From: CAG-1031 sp964556785
GTDB taxonomy: Bacteria > Bacteroidota > Bacteroidia > Bacteroidales > Muribaculaceae
NCBI GenBank assembly: GCA_964556785.1
Contig: CAZKXM010000004.1
Location: forward strand, 1 to 48,080
Length of the DNA stretch: 48,080 bases
Reading direction: 5' to 3'
Notes under the pieces: model-generated
The model's database searches: none
Told to the model about the DNA's origin: nothing
What the model saw: only the letters and a program-made list of their open reading frames with translations
Position numbers and translations under genes: made by a program
Part shown: positions 1 to 8,090 of the stretch, piece by piece
How positions within the stretch are numbered: position 1 is the first letter of the stretch
Layout of the letters: each line of letters begins with the position of its first letter

Positions 1-781
1 CGCGCATCGGGGCGGTGCAGCCTTCGAGATAGCTGACGTAGGCATCGTCGTCGGCCACGATGAGCGTGCGCTCGAACTGGCCGGTGCCCGAGGCGTTGAT
101 GCGGAAGTAGGTGGAGAGTTCCATCGGGCAGCGCACACCCTTGGGGATGTAGACGAACGAGCCGTCGGAGAACACGGCCGAGTTAAGGGCGGCATAGAAA
201 TTGTCGGTGTAGGGAACCACACTTCCGAGATATTTCCTGACGAGATCGGGATAATCCTTGACGGCTTCGGATATCGAGCAGAAAATCACTCCCATTTCGG
301 CAAGCTTCTCGCGGTGGGTTGTCTTGACGCTGACCGAATCCATCACCGCGTCGACGGCCATTCCGGCATGCAGCTTCTGCTCCTCCAGGGGGATACCAAG
401 ACGGTTGAAGGTGTCGAGCAGCTGGGGATCGACTTCGTCGAGACTGCTCGGGGCCTTCTTTTGCTTGGGAGCTGCATAATAGGAGATGGCCTGAAAGTCG
501 ATCTCGGGGATGTCGAGATGCGCCCACCGGGGAACCGGGAGCGTGAGCCAGTAGCGGTAGGCCTTCAGGCGAAATTCGAGCAGCCACTCCGGCTCGCCTT
601 TCTTGGCGGAAATCAAGCGGATCACATCCTCGCTGAGACCGGGGGGAATGATGTCGTTTTCAATGTCGGTGGTGAAGCCGTATTTGTATTCGCCGCCTGT
701 GACATCGCCTATCACACGGTCGGTGTCGGGTTGCTGCGAGCCGCTGCGGGCTGAGGGTTGAGAGGATTCGGGAGAAGCCAT
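1..781 (-). CDS. sufB: Fe-S cluster assembly scaffold protein SufB (3' end outside window)
   Basis: SufB forms the SufBC2D scaffold that assembles iron-sulfur clusters in the cytoplasm from SufS-derived sulfur. Translating the minus strand from the ATG at 779-781 gives 260 uninterrupted residues running off the window start. SufB proteins are usually near 480 residues, so about the N-terminal half is present. Recognisable conserved stretches are GLSEDVIRLISAKKGEPEWL (about 50-70), RWAHLDIPEIDFQAISYY (about 85-105) and the core segment FSDGSFVYIPKGVRCPMELS followed by YFRINASGTGQFERTLIVAD, ending in YLEGCTAP. The gene starts 25 bp after the cvpA-like gene and probably belongs to the purB-cvpA-suf transcription unit. 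sufC, sufD and sufS would be expected beyond the left edge, but that is inference. Confidence 0.96.
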   Translation of the reverse strand, partial: MASPESSQPSARSGSQQPDTDRVIGDVTGGEYKYGFTTDIENDIIPPGLSEDVIRLISAKKGEPEWLLEFRLKAYRYWLTLPVPRWAHLDIPEIDFQAISYYAAPKQKKAPSSLDEVDPQLLDTFNRLGIPLEEQKLHAGMAVDAVMDSVSVKTTHREKLAEMGVIFCSISEAVKDYPDLVRKYLGSVVPYTDNFYAALNSAVFSDGSFVYIPKGVRCPMELSTYFRINASGTGQFERTLIVADDDAYVSYLEGCTAPMR

Positions 782-806
782 GACTAAGGGTTCAATGGAA
801 GGATGA

Positions 807-1376
807 TTACAGATTTACAACACCTGACTGTGTCGGAGGGTTTCCGGCTGACGAATCAGAGCCGGCGTCGTCGGGGAGAATGATATGAGATGCCACACCC
901 CAGAACCAGGGCGCGATCTCCATTACGTTTTCAATCGCGACACCGCCGCCGATGGTTGAGCGGCGCACGAAGTCAGACGATGGGAAGACCGCGAGCCAGA
1001 GGTTGAGGGCAATGCTCAGGCCCAGTCCCCATTTGAAGATGGCGAAAATCACTCCGAGCACTCTGTCGAGCGGCCCCATCAGGAACATCCGCATGGTGGC
1101 GCGGATGGCTCCGGCAATAATCTTCACCAGATAGTAGGCTGCCAGATAAACCAGCGAGTTGGAGATCACCATGGGGATGAAATTCTCCATCGGTGTTCCT
1201 TCGAGTCGCGAAGGCACCAGAAAGCTGAGCGCTCCGGCAAATGCCGATCCGAAGGCGCGGCAGGCGATAAACGCTATCACCACGGCGGCTATCGATGCAG
1301 CCTGGCCTATGAGGCCGCGCCTGAGCCCGGTGAACACGGCTATGCCGAAAACGATAATCAGGACAATGTCGATCAT
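807..1376 (-). CDS. CvpA family integral membrane protein
   Basis: This 189-residue protein has hydrophobic segments at about residues 1-45, 65-90 and 100-130. It opens with the pattern typical of CvpA (colicin V production) proteins: MIDIVLIIVFGIAVFTGLRRG followed by a small-residue-rich second helix. The C-terminal 40 residues are polar, low-complexity (serine, proline, glycine) and probably cytoplasmic or disordered. CvpA-family proteins are inner-membrane proteins whose molecular role is poorly defined, with reported links to colicin V production and envelope stress. The gene lies 39 bp after purB and 25 bp before sufB on the same strand, consistent with one operon. The ATG at 1374-1376 is the natural start because the first membrane helix begins there. 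Confidence 0.88.
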   Translation of the reverse strand: MIDIVLIIVFGIAVFTGLRRGLIGQAASIAAVVIAFIACRAFGSAFAGALSFLVPSRLEGTPMENFIPMVISNSLVYLAAYYLVKIIAGAIRATMRMFLMGPLDRVLGVIFAIFKWGLGLSIALNLWLAVFPSSDFVRRSTIGGGVAIENVMEIAPWFWGVASHIILPDDAGSDSSAGNPPTQSGVVNL

Positions 1377-1415
1377 GCCATCTACGGTGGGGTTGGAAGG
1401 GATGGGGGAGAGATG

Positions 1416-2756
1416 TTAATAGCCGGTGTAGGTGTGGGGCGTGAGCCGTTTGAGCTCGGCCTTTACCTCGGCCGATACGTTGAGCGAATCGACAAATTCG
1501 GCGATGGTTTCGGCCGTCACGATTGAGTTGACGCGGGTGAGCTGCTTGAGGGTTTCGTAAGGTTTGGGATAGCCCTCGCGGCGCAGAATTGTCTGGATTC
1601 CTTCGGCTACGACGTTCCACATCGAGTCAAGATCGGCGCTTATGGCGCTTTCGTTGAGAATGAGCTTGCCCAATCCCTTGAGGGTGCTTTCAACGGCGAT
1701 AACAGTGTGGGCCAGAGGCACGCCGACGTTGCGGAGCACTGTCGAGTCGGTGAGGTCGCGCTGCAGACGGCTTACGGGGAGCTTCGAAGCCAGGTGTGAA
1801 AGGATGGCGTTTGACATGCCCAGATTGCCCTCGGAGTTCTCGAAGTCGATGGGATTGACCTTGTGGGGCATGGCGCTCGATCCAACTTCGCCCTCCTTGA
1901 TGCGCTGCTTGAAATACTCCATTGAGATGTACATCCAGAAGTCGCGGTCGAGATCGAGGATAATGGTGTTGATGCGTCGAAGGGCATCGAAGAGAGCTGC
2001 GAGATTATCGTAGTTGGAGATTTGGGTGGTGAGCTGCTCGCGCTCGATGTCGAGGTGCTGACTGAGGAATGTGTTGGCGAGCTCGCGCCAGTCAAACTGA
2101 GGGAAAGCGGTGAGATGGGCGTTGAAATTGCCTGTCGCTCCTCCGAACTTGCCTGACACGGGCACCTGACGGAGCAGTTCGAGCTGGCGGCTGAGCCTGT
2201 AGGCATAGACACCGATCTCTTTGCCCAGGCGTGTGGGAGAGGCGGGCTGTCCGTGGGTCTTGGCCAGCATGGGGATGTCGGCCCAGTCGCTCTCCATCTT
2301 CCGCAGGGTGTCGACAAGGCGCTCCAGCAGGGGATAGTAGACATGGTTGAGCGCATCCTTGAGCGACATCGGCACGGCGGTGTTGTTGATGTCTTGCGAA
2401 GTCAGGCCGAAGTGGATAAACTCCTTGAAAGGCGCCAGGCCCATGGCGTCGAATTTCTCCTTGAGGAAATATTCAACGGCCTTGACATCATGATTCGTAA
2501 CGCTCTCGATTTCCTTGATATGACGGGCATCGTCGAGGGTGAAGTTGCTGTAAATGTGGCGCAGTGACTTGTCGGTGTCAGCCGGACCCTCGCTGAGCTG
2601 GGGGAGCCTGCCGCGCAGGAAGATGAAATATTCCACCTCCACTTTCACACGATAGCGGATAAGGGCGAATTCCGAGAAATAGAGGTCGAGATCCTCACAC
2701 TTGGAGCGATATCGGCCGTCGATGGGGGAGATGGCCGTAAGAGGGCAGAGTTCCAT
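1416..2756 (-). CDS. purB: Adenylosuccinate lyase
   Basis: PurB catalyses two fumarate-releasing steps in purine synthesis: SAICAR to AICAR, and adenylosuccinate to AMP. The 446-residue product has the fumarate lyase superfamily signature GSSAMPHKVNPIDFEN at about 292-307 (mobile catalytic-serine loop), TKTHGQPASPT-like segment AKTHGQPASPTRLGKE at about 165-180, and LTSQDINNTA at about 118-127. It resembles the longer E. coli-type PurB. I chose the ATG at 2754-2756 (MELCPLTAIS) rather than an upstream in-frame start at 2825, because the upstream extension overlaps the promoter and the family N-terminus matches the shorter form. A strong promoter match lies at 2796-2826. The cvpA-like gene follows 39 bp downstream. 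Confidence 0.96.
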   Translation of the reverse strand: MELCPLTAISPIDGRYRSKCEDLDLYFSEFALIRYRVKVEVEYFIFLRGRLPQLSEGPADTDKSLRHIYSNFTLDDARHIKEIESVTNHDVKAVEYFLKEKFDAMGLAPFKEFIHFGLTSQDINNTAVPMSLKDALNHVYYPLLERLVDTLRKMESDWADIPMLAKTHGQPASPTRLGKEIGVYAYRLSRQLELLRQVPVSGKFGGATGNFNAHLTAFPQFDWRELANTFLSQHLDIEREQLTTQISNYDNLAALFDALRRINTIILDLDRDFWMYISMEYFKQRIKEGEVGSSAMPHKVNPIDFENSEGNLGMSNAILSHLASKLPVSRLQRDLTDSTVLRNVGVPLAHTVIAVESTLKGLGKLILNESAISADLDSMWNVVAEGIQTILRREGYPKPYETLKQLTRVNSIVTAETIAEFVDSLNVSAEVKAELKRLTPHTYTGY

Positions 2757-2795
2757 AGCTTTGACGGATTGGGGTGATCGGTTAATAACGGATTG

Positions 2796-2826
2796 CAAAA
2801 TTAAGCAATTCCTCTGAAACGGCAAA
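2796..2826 (-). promoter_or_regulatory. Promoter of purB
   Basis: Read on the minus strand, a -33 TTTG (2826-2823) is followed after 19 bp by TAATTTTG (2803-2796), a full match to the TAnnTTTG -7 consensus. Transcription would begin near 2789, about 33 nt before the purB ATG. The -33 element overlaps the foot of the tpx terminator hairpin. Confidence 0.75.
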
Positions 2827-2854
2827 AGCCCCGGCGGCTGTGGCTGCGGGGCTT
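2826..2854 (-). terminator. Terminator after tpx
   Basis: On the minus strand AAGCCCCG (2854-2847) pairs with CGGGGCTT (2833-2826) around a 13-nt loop, and the second arm runs into a short T run. It lies 31 bp past the tpx stop, the right place for an intrinsic terminator. The T tract is short, so termination efficiency is uncertain. Confidence 0.7.
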
Positions 2855-2885
2855 CTGCTGATATGGCTTATGCCTTTTGGAAGGA

Positions 2886-3395
2886 TCAATATTTTTTATC
2901 GAGCACCTTGAGGGCTGCGTCGTAGTCGGGCTCGTTGGTGATGTCCTCAACGAGGTCGCGGAACACAACCTTGCCGTTTTCGTCGACAATGATCACGGCG
3001 CGGGTGAGCAGACCCTTGAGCGGACCGTCGACGAGTTCAACGCCATACTTCTGGCCGAACGCGGGTGAGCGGAATGCCGATCCTACAAGCACATCCTTGA
3101 TGCCGTTGGCGGTGCAGAAGCGACCCATCGCGAAAGGAAGGTCCATCGAAACGCAAACAACCACGGTGTCGGCGAGTTTCGATGCCTCTTCGTTGAAGCG
3201 GCGCACCGAACGCGCGCAAACCTCGGTGTCGAGGCTGGGGAAGATGTTGAGCACCACACGCTTTCCGGCGAACTGGCTCAGCGAAATCTCGCTCAGATCG
3301 GGGCCGGCGAGGGTGAAATCAGGGGCGGTTGAACCCACTTCAGGGAGGAGGCCATAGGTGTGGCAGGCATTGCCTGCGAGGTAAACTGTTTCCAT
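2886..3395 (-). CDS. tpx: Thiol peroxidase (Tpx, atypical 2-Cys peroxiredoxin)
   Basis: Tpx reduces hydrogen peroxide and organic peroxides using thioredoxin. The 169-residue protein matches family length. The peroxidatic cysteine is Cys60 in NIFPSLDTEVCARSVRRFN (family pattern SxDTxVC), and the resolving cysteine is Cys94 in GRFCTANG, the same spacing as the E. coli Cys61/Cys95 pair. The N-terminal GNACHTYGLLPEVGSTAPDF segment and the C-terminal TRAVIIVDENGKVVF are also typical. There is no signal peptide, so it is cytoplasmic. It starts 15 bp after the LolA/thioredoxin-like gene, suggesting cotranscription, and is followed by a terminator hairpin at 2826-2854. Confidence 0.95.
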   Translation of the reverse strand: METVYLAGNACHTYGLLPEVGSTAPDFTLAGPDLSEISLSQFAGKRVVLNIFPSLDTEVCARSVRRFNEEASKLADTVVVCVSMDLPFAMGRFCTANGIKDVLVGSAFRSPAFGQKYGVELVDGPLKGLLTRAVIIVDENGKVVFRDLVEDITNEPDYDAALKVLDKKY

Positions 3396-3410
3396 AATGA
3401 GAGTTTTGTG

Positions 3411-4607
3411 TTATTTCAAAAGTGACATTTTTTGAATAACAATCGAGGCGAGGTCTTTGTTGAATCCGGTCACTACATCGCGCACCGTTCCTGTGGTGTC
3501 GCACAGAATCACAACCGGAAGCGATGCCGCGCCACAGTCGCGCGCCAGACCTGAGGCGTTCATAACCGCGGCTTCGCCTGACTGGAGCGGGGCGACGAGT
3601 GAGAGCGTTGTCTCCGGATTGGTCGATGTCACGGCCCAGAGAATTTCAGGCTCGAAGGGGAGTGCCTGAGCGGCTTTGCGCATTTCAGTGACTGTCTCGC
3701 GTGTGAAACCACCGGCCGGGTCGAGGATTACGATGGCTGTGGGTACACTCATTGCCTGGCCGCGTACCCGGGTTATACGCCCTCCCTCGGGACGGGGCAA
3801 GGTGAAGGCGGGAAGCGGTGTGCCCGGAAGGTTCTCAATGCGGAAATTGCTTTCACGATAACGGGTGAAGATGTCGGGCCAACGCTTTATAAGCTGCTGT
3901 TCGGTGACCTCGGGACACGGCATCAGAAGGGTGGAATAGGTGTAGCGCGCGGTCATTGTCTGTTCGGATATCGTGCCGACGTTGGCGTCGGTGTCAATGG
4001 CCAGCGGGAGCATTGTTTCAGCGCTGAAGGTATAGGTGGTTTCAAGGCATTTGAGCCCGTTGACCGTCATTACGGTCCTCAGTTTTATTTTCGAAGGGTC
4101 GGGAGTAGTGACGGTGAGGGTGTAGAGCGAATCGGCGGCCATATCCTTCAGGTCGAGCGCTATCATTGCAGGTAGCAGATTGCCGAACTGCACCGAGCGC
4201 TGCACTCCGGGAAATGCGTGGCCGTTCTGATAGCGGGTGGCGAACGGGTGAGGATCCCACTCGGTGTGATATTCAAGCAGTTTGTCGCCGCGGAAACGGT
4301 AGTGGTGACCTTCGTAGTAGGCCGAGAAACCGTTCACTTCCACTCCGGCCGGTGAGCGGAATGTCCAGTCGATGATATAGTCGGCCGGCGAAAGAGTGTC
4401 GGCTTTGCTGGCGCGGCTTTCAAGGACGATGCTGTAACGGATGTCGTCCTGAGCCTGGGGAAGGGTTACCGAATAGTCGACCGACGCCTCATAGCAGTCA
4501 ATTTCTTCAAGGCGGTTTATCAGGTCGCGGATTTCAGGAGCTGTTTCGGCCCGCGAGGCTGCCATGGCAGCGACCAGGGCTATGAGAAAGAAGATCAGGC
4601 GGTGCAT
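3411..4607 (-). CDS. Secreted protein: LolA-like N-terminal half plus thioredoxin-fold domain lacking CxxC
   Basis: I do not recognise a named family for this 398-residue protein. It has a signal peptide (about 1-20, cleavage after SRA). Residues 25-235 resemble the beta-rich LolA/LolB-type outer-membrane lipoprotein carrier fold: it alternates strands, and a helper motif LKCLETTYTF is followed by LPLAIDTD. Residues about 275-398 look like a thioredoxin fold. There is a strand AIVILDPAGGF where CxxC would normally sit, then a helix, then the cis-proline strand SLPVVILCDTTGTVRDVV. The active-site CxxC is absent, so a redox role is unlikely without other cysteines. The gene lies between yitT (40 bp upstream) and tpx (15 bp downstream). 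Domain assignments are inferred from pattern only. Confidence 0.72.
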   Translation of the reverse strand: MHRLIFFLIALVAAMAASRAETAPEIRDLINRLEEIDCYEASVDYSVTLPQAQDDIRYSIVLESRASKADTLSPADYIIDWTFRSPAGVEVNGFSAYYEGHHYRFRGDKLLEYHTEWDPHPFATRYQNGHAFPGVQRSVQFGNLLPAMIALDLKDMAADSLYTLTVTTPDPSKIKLRTVMTVNGLKCLETTYTFSAETMLPLAIDTDANVGTISEQTMTARYTYSTLLMPCPEVTEQQLIKRWPDIFTRYRESNFRIENLPGTPLPAFTLPRPEGGRITRVRGQAMSVPTAIVILDPAGGFTRETVTEMRKAAQALPFEPEILWAVTSTNPETTLSLVAPLQSGEAAVMNASGLARDCGAASLPVVILCDTTGTVRDVVTGFNKDLASIVIQKMSLLK

Positions 4608-4647
4608 TTAACTGAAGGAGAAACGGGAACTGAAACAGGGGTGCCGG

Positions 4648-5607
4648 TCACTGCTTTGCTTCGGGCTCGATCGCGGGGGTGGATTCTTCGGCGTCTTTGT
4701 GTTTCTTGGGGTTTTTGGCATTGAGCTTGATCTGGTCGAATCCCTGACCGTATGCGCCCGACACGTGTCCCTGGGTGATGAATGCCCCGGGGTCGATCGA
4801 CTTGATGATTCGGAACATTGTCACCGATTCCTGGCGGCGGCACACCACCAGCAGCAGCTTCACCTCATGCTTTGTGTACCAACCCATGCCGTCGATCACG
4901 GTGCATCCGCGGTGGGCCTGCATGTTGATTGCATCGGCAATCTCGATCCATCGCGGCGAGAAGATGATGAACTGCACGGCCTGACGGTTGGAGTTGATGA
5001 GCTGATCGACGATATAGGAGAGCAGGAAGAGGATTATAAGGCCGTAGACGATCTTGTCGATACTGTGGAACAGCAGGTAGCTCGACGAAATGATGCAGAA
5101 GTCGGTATAGAGCATTGTGCGCCCCACCGAGATGTTTGTTTTCTTTGACACCATCGCGGCCACGATATCGGTGCCACCGGTGGAACCGTTATGGATAAAC
5201 ACCTGGCCCAGAGCTATACCGAGCAGGAAGCCTCCGATCAGAATGCTCATGAATTCCTGGCCCGGAAGAATGCCGTCGGGGAAGCGTGCCGCCATAAGAG
5301 GCTGGAATATACCGAGCCAGATGGCCATGCAGGTGGTGCCGAAGATGGTGCGCATCACAAACTGCTTGCCGACAATCCTGAATGCGAATGCCAGCAGAAT
5401 GAGGTTGATGGCATATTGCGAGATCGCCACCGGAATGCCGGTAAGGAAGAAGATCAGGGTGCCCACACCGGTCACGCCGCCGATCACCACTCCCAGCGGG
5501 AGAATGAAGCCTGTGAACGCAAACGAATAAAGGAATGTACCGAAGATGATAAACAGGTAGTCGCGGCTCGACATCCATAGTTCCTTGCCGGAAATTTTAT
5601 GTTTCAT
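4648..5607 (-). CDS. YitT family membrane protein (DUF161 + DUF2179)
   Basis: The 319-residue protein has five or six hydrophobic helices in its first 200 residues. These include GGVTGVGTLIFFLTGIPVA, typical of the YitT/DUF161 repeat with its GG-x-TGxG motif, and a second repeat around IHNGSTGGTDIVAAMVSKK. The C-terminal soluble domain (about 205-295) contains CTVIDGMGWYTKHEVKLLLVVCRRQE and DPGAFITQGHVSGAYGQGF, the DUF2179 pattern. Function is not established; a transport role in the inner membrane is usually assumed. I chose MKHKISGKELW (ATG 5605-5607) over an upstream in-frame start at 5670, because a promoter match lies between the two. The last 35 residues are charged and low-complexity. 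Confidence 0.9.
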   Translation of the reverse strand: MKHKISGKELWMSSRDYLFIIFGTFLYSFAFTGFILPLGVVIGGVTGVGTLIFFLTGIPVAISQYAINLILLAFAFRIVGKQFVMRTIFGTTCMAIWLGIFQPLMAARFPDGILPGQEFMSILIGGFLLGIALGQVFIHNGSTGGTDIVAAMVSKKTNISVGRTMLYTDFCIISSSYLLFHSIDKIVYGLIILFLLSYIVDQLINSNRQAVQFIIFSPRWIEIADAINMQAHRGCTVIDGMGWYTKHEVKLLLVVCRRQESVTMFRIIKSIDPGAFITQGHVSGAYGQGFDQIKLNAKNPKKHKDAEESTPAIEPEAKQ

Positions 5608-5629
5608 GCTGCTTAAATAATTGACGGCG

Positions 5630-5637
5630 CAAAGATA
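5630..5637 (-). promoter_or_regulatory. -7 element of the yitT promoter
   Basis: On the minus strand TATCTTTG (5637-5630) fully matches TAnnTTTG, 23 bp before the yitT ATG. A clean TTTG at -33 is not visible (nearest is TTTC at about 5657-5654), so the promoter is supported by one box only. The 178-bp gap between yitT and the divergent C10 peptidase gene otherwise holds AT-rich DNA and a weaker plus-strand box (TTAATTTG, 5705-5712, one mismatch) that may serve the peptidase gene. Confidence 0.5.
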
Positions 5638-5785
5638 CAACTTTTTACCACTCGAAAACATCGCAATCAACCCGAAAATATTTTAGTTATCCGTTCATTT
5701 TTCTTTAATTTGCAGCGTAAACATCCGGCCGATATCTCCCGGCTGGCCCGACTAACAGGAATTTAACTCAACACAACAATAATAG

Positions 5786-7780
5786 ATGAAAAGATATGTG
5801 ATTTTGCCGCTGCTGGTTGCGGCAACCGTGGGAGGAACCGTGCAGGCTGCCACACTGTCGCCCGACGAGGCTTTGGCGCGCGCCTTGGCGGGTGGACCCC
5901 GGAACGTGGCAGGGATGACTGCCGGAATGACGCTGTGTCACACCGCGGCGATGCTCACCGAGGCTGACCGTCCAGCTCTGTATGTGTTTAACCGCGGTAC
6001 CGACGGCGGATTCATCATCGCCTCGGCCGACGATTGCGCCGTGGCGCTTCTCGGCAGCTCGGAGCAGGGCAGATTCGACTATGAAACCCTGCCTGAAAAC
6101 GTGCGTTGGTGGCTCGACGGCTACCGCCGTCAGATTGAGTGGGCCTCCACCCGTCAGGCTGCCCCCGCCGCGCAAGCTCAGCAGACTGCTGCCCGCCCCG
6201 TCATCGCTCCGATGCTTAAAACACAGTGGGATCAGGAGTCGCCTTACAATCTTGACTGTCCCGAGATGCGCCGCGGCCGCGCCGTGACCGGTTGCGTAGC
6301 AACTGCGATGGCTCAGGTCATGAAGTATCACCAGTGGCCGCAGGGCAAAGGCAAGGGAAGCAACTCCTACCGTATAGGCACAACCAAGGTGAGCTACGAC
6401 TTTGCCTCTAACTCGTTTGACTGGGCCAACATGCTTGATGAATATACCAGCTCATCTACCCAGACTCAGAATAAAGCCGTGGCCAACCTTATGTTTGCCT
6501 GCGGAGTGTCGGTCAACATGGAATATTCTGCCGATGAAAGCGGTGCCATGTCGTTCATGATTCCCTACGCCCTTGTCAACTATTTCGGATATGATAAGGC
6601 AGCCGCTTATCTGGAGCGCATTTTCTACACTGACAAACAGTGGACCGCGCTGGTCTACTCCGAACTTGCCGCCGGACGCCCCGTGATTTATGGCGGTACG
6701 GGCGACGAGGGTGGCCACCAGTTTGTGTGCGACGGTTACAGCGGCGACGATTTCTTCCACATCAACTGGGGCTGGAGCGGCTACTGCGACGGCAACTACA
6801 GGCTCTCGGCTCTCAATCCCAGCGATGTCGGTATTGGCGGCGGATCGGGCGAGTTTAACTACGAACAGGATATTGTGGCCGGTGTGGGCCGTCCCGGCGC
6901 AGTGACCGGTTTCACCGCCCCGGTGGTGATCTCTGCCACCGACGGCTTTTTAGGCAAGAATTTCTCACTCTCAGGAAATACTTACACAGCCACATTCTAT
7001 TTTGACAATGACGGCGGCATCATAAATGTGTCGGCCACTACGGTCTCCGGCGAGTTAGGTATCGGCATCGAGAAGCCTGATGGCTCGATGGTGTGGCATT
7101 CGATGGGCGAGGTTGAGTTCCCCGCGGCCGACTCGTTTACGGGCGATGTCTACGGCTTGGATGATTTTGACGCCGAGTTTCCGCGCTACACCGCGCCGGG
7201 AGTCTACCGCATCATCCCCGCTTTCCTTCCTGACGGAGGCTCATGGGGGCGCATTCCCGTGCCGGCCGCCGACCCGCAGTGTGTGGTGATGACCGTCGAC
7301 GCGTCGGGCAACGCCACATTCACCAAGGGAGGTCCGGCTACTGACGATGATAACAATGACCCCGCCGTGACCGCCACCTCAATTACACTCGACCGCTCCA
7401 CCCTCAGCCTCGCTGTGGGCGACGTGTTTACCCTCCGCGCCACCATCCTCCCCGCCGGTGCCGACCAATCGGTATCATGGGCTTCCACCAATCCCGACGT
7501 GGCGACCGTTGATGGCGCGGGCTGCGTCAAGGCGCTCCGACAGGGCACGACCGACATTGTGGCCTTCACATGTGACGGGACTAACCTTCAGGCCCGCTGC
7601 ACCGTCACCGTGGGCACCACGGGCATCGAGATGATCGAGGCCGACGGGCTGCTGTGGGATGTGGTGACCCCTGCCGGCGTCACCATCCGCCGCAGTGCTG
7701 ACGCCTCAGCCCTGGGCGACCTCCCCCACGGGGTGTACATTCTGCGCAGCGGTTCCCGAGTTATCAAGCTTGCCCGCTGA
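5786..7780 (+). CDS. Secreted C10 family (streptopain-like) cysteine peptidase with BIG2 domain and sorting-type C-terminus
   Basis: This 664-residue protein is a secreted papain-fold peptidase. Residues 1-21 are a signal peptide. Residues about 25-120 are a SpeB-type propeptide (DGGFIIASADDCAVALLG). The catalytic cysteine is Cys170 in VTGCVATAMAQVMKYHQWP and the catalytic histidine is His311 in EGGHQFVCDGY, followed by the family motif FFHINWGWSG. Residues about 528-610 form a bacterial Ig-like (BIG2) domain: SITLDRSTLSLAVGD, then VSWASTNPDVATVDGAG. The final about 50 residues end in GVYILRSGSRVIKLAR, resembling the type IX secretion C-terminal sorting tail of Bacteroidales. The gene starts after a divergent intergenic region and has no same-strand operon partner. 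Substrate is unknown; host or dietary proteins are plausible. Confidence 0.92.
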   Translation: MKRYVILPLLVAATVGGTVQAATLSPDEALARALAGGPRNVAGMTAGMTLCHTAAMLTEADRPALYVFNRGTDGGFIIASADDCAVALLGSSEQGRFDYETLPENVRWWLDGYRRQIEWASTRQAAPAAQAQQTAARPVIAPMLKTQWDQESPYNLDCPEMRRGRAVTGCVATAMAQVMKYHQWPQGKGKGSNSYRIGTTKVSYDFASNSFDWANMLDEYTSSSTQTQNKAVANLMFACGVSVNMEYSADESGAMSFMIPYALVNYFGYDKAAAYLERIFYTDKQWTALVYSELAAGRPVIYGGTGDEGGHQFVCDGYSGDDFFHINWGWSGYCDGNYRLSALNPSDVGIGGGSGEFNYEQDIVAGVGRPGAVTGFTAPVVISATDGFLGKNFSLSGNTYTATFYFDNDGGIINVSATTVSGELGIGIEKPDGSMVWHSMGEVEFPAADSFTGDVYGLDDFDAEFPRYTAPGVYRIIPAFLPDGGSWGRIPVPAADPQCVVMTVDASGNATFTKGGPATDDDNNDPAVTATSITLDRSTLSLAVGDVFTLRATILPAGADQSVSWASTNPDVATVDGAGCVKALRQGTTDIVAFTCDGTNLQARCTVTVGTTGIEMIEADGLLWDVVTPAGVTIRRSADASALGDLPHGVYILRSGSRVIKLAR

Positions 7781-7803
7781 TCCTCACCACTCCGGGGTCG
7801 CTA

Positions 7804-7927
7804 ATGGTGACAATCACCCCTGTAAGGAGTTAATGATTGTTAAATCACCATAGGGCGTGAACCATTCCTTCTTATGCCATGTTATAATGTCGTAATTACT
7901 CTAATTGCACTGTGTTTTTCATGGTAT
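7804..7927 (+). other. Structured non-coding stretch after the C10 peptidase gene
   Basis: The 310-bp gap between the peptidase and fucosidase genes holds consecutive inverted repeats. ATGGTGA (7804-7810) pairs with TCACCAT (7845-7851), and directly inside CAATCA (7811-7816) pairs with TGATTG (7834-7839), with a 5-nt bulge. ATGCCATG (7874-7881) pairs with CATGGTAT (7920-7927) with one G-U. A terminator follows at 7949. I see no promoter match within the stretch, so it is more likely a folded 3' UTR of the peptidase mRNA than an independent RNA. Confidence 0.5.
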
Positions 7928-7948
7928 AAGATTTAAGGTTAAAGAATT

Positions 7949-7977
7949 AAACGGGCTGTTGTGATGACGGCCCGTTT
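7949..7977 (+). terminator. Intrinsic terminator before the fucosidase gene
   Basis: AAACGGGC (7949-7956) pairs with GCCCGTTT (7970-7977) around a 13-nt loop and is followed by TTGTTTTC. The A-tract/T-tract symmetry could make it work in both directions. It would end the peptidase transcript about 170 nt past its stop. Confidence 0.8.
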
Positions 7978-8037
7978 TGTTTTCGCGGCTTTGCGGCTGC
8001 TCACTGGCAGTGTTGAGCGCGCTCCCTGGCGGCGCCT

Positions 8038-8069
8038 TTTGTAAAAATGGAGAGTGTTAGCTATCTTTG
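8038..8069 (+). promoter_or_regulatory. Promoter of the fucosidase-cutC unit
   Basis: TTTG (8038-8041) and TATCTTTG (8062-8069) are separated by 20 bp, a full match to the Bacteroidetes -33/-7 consensus. Transcription would start near 8076, leaving a leader of only about 15 nt before the ATG at 8091. Confidence 0.8.
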
Positions 8070-8090
8070 CCGTTAGAAACTTATTGATCC

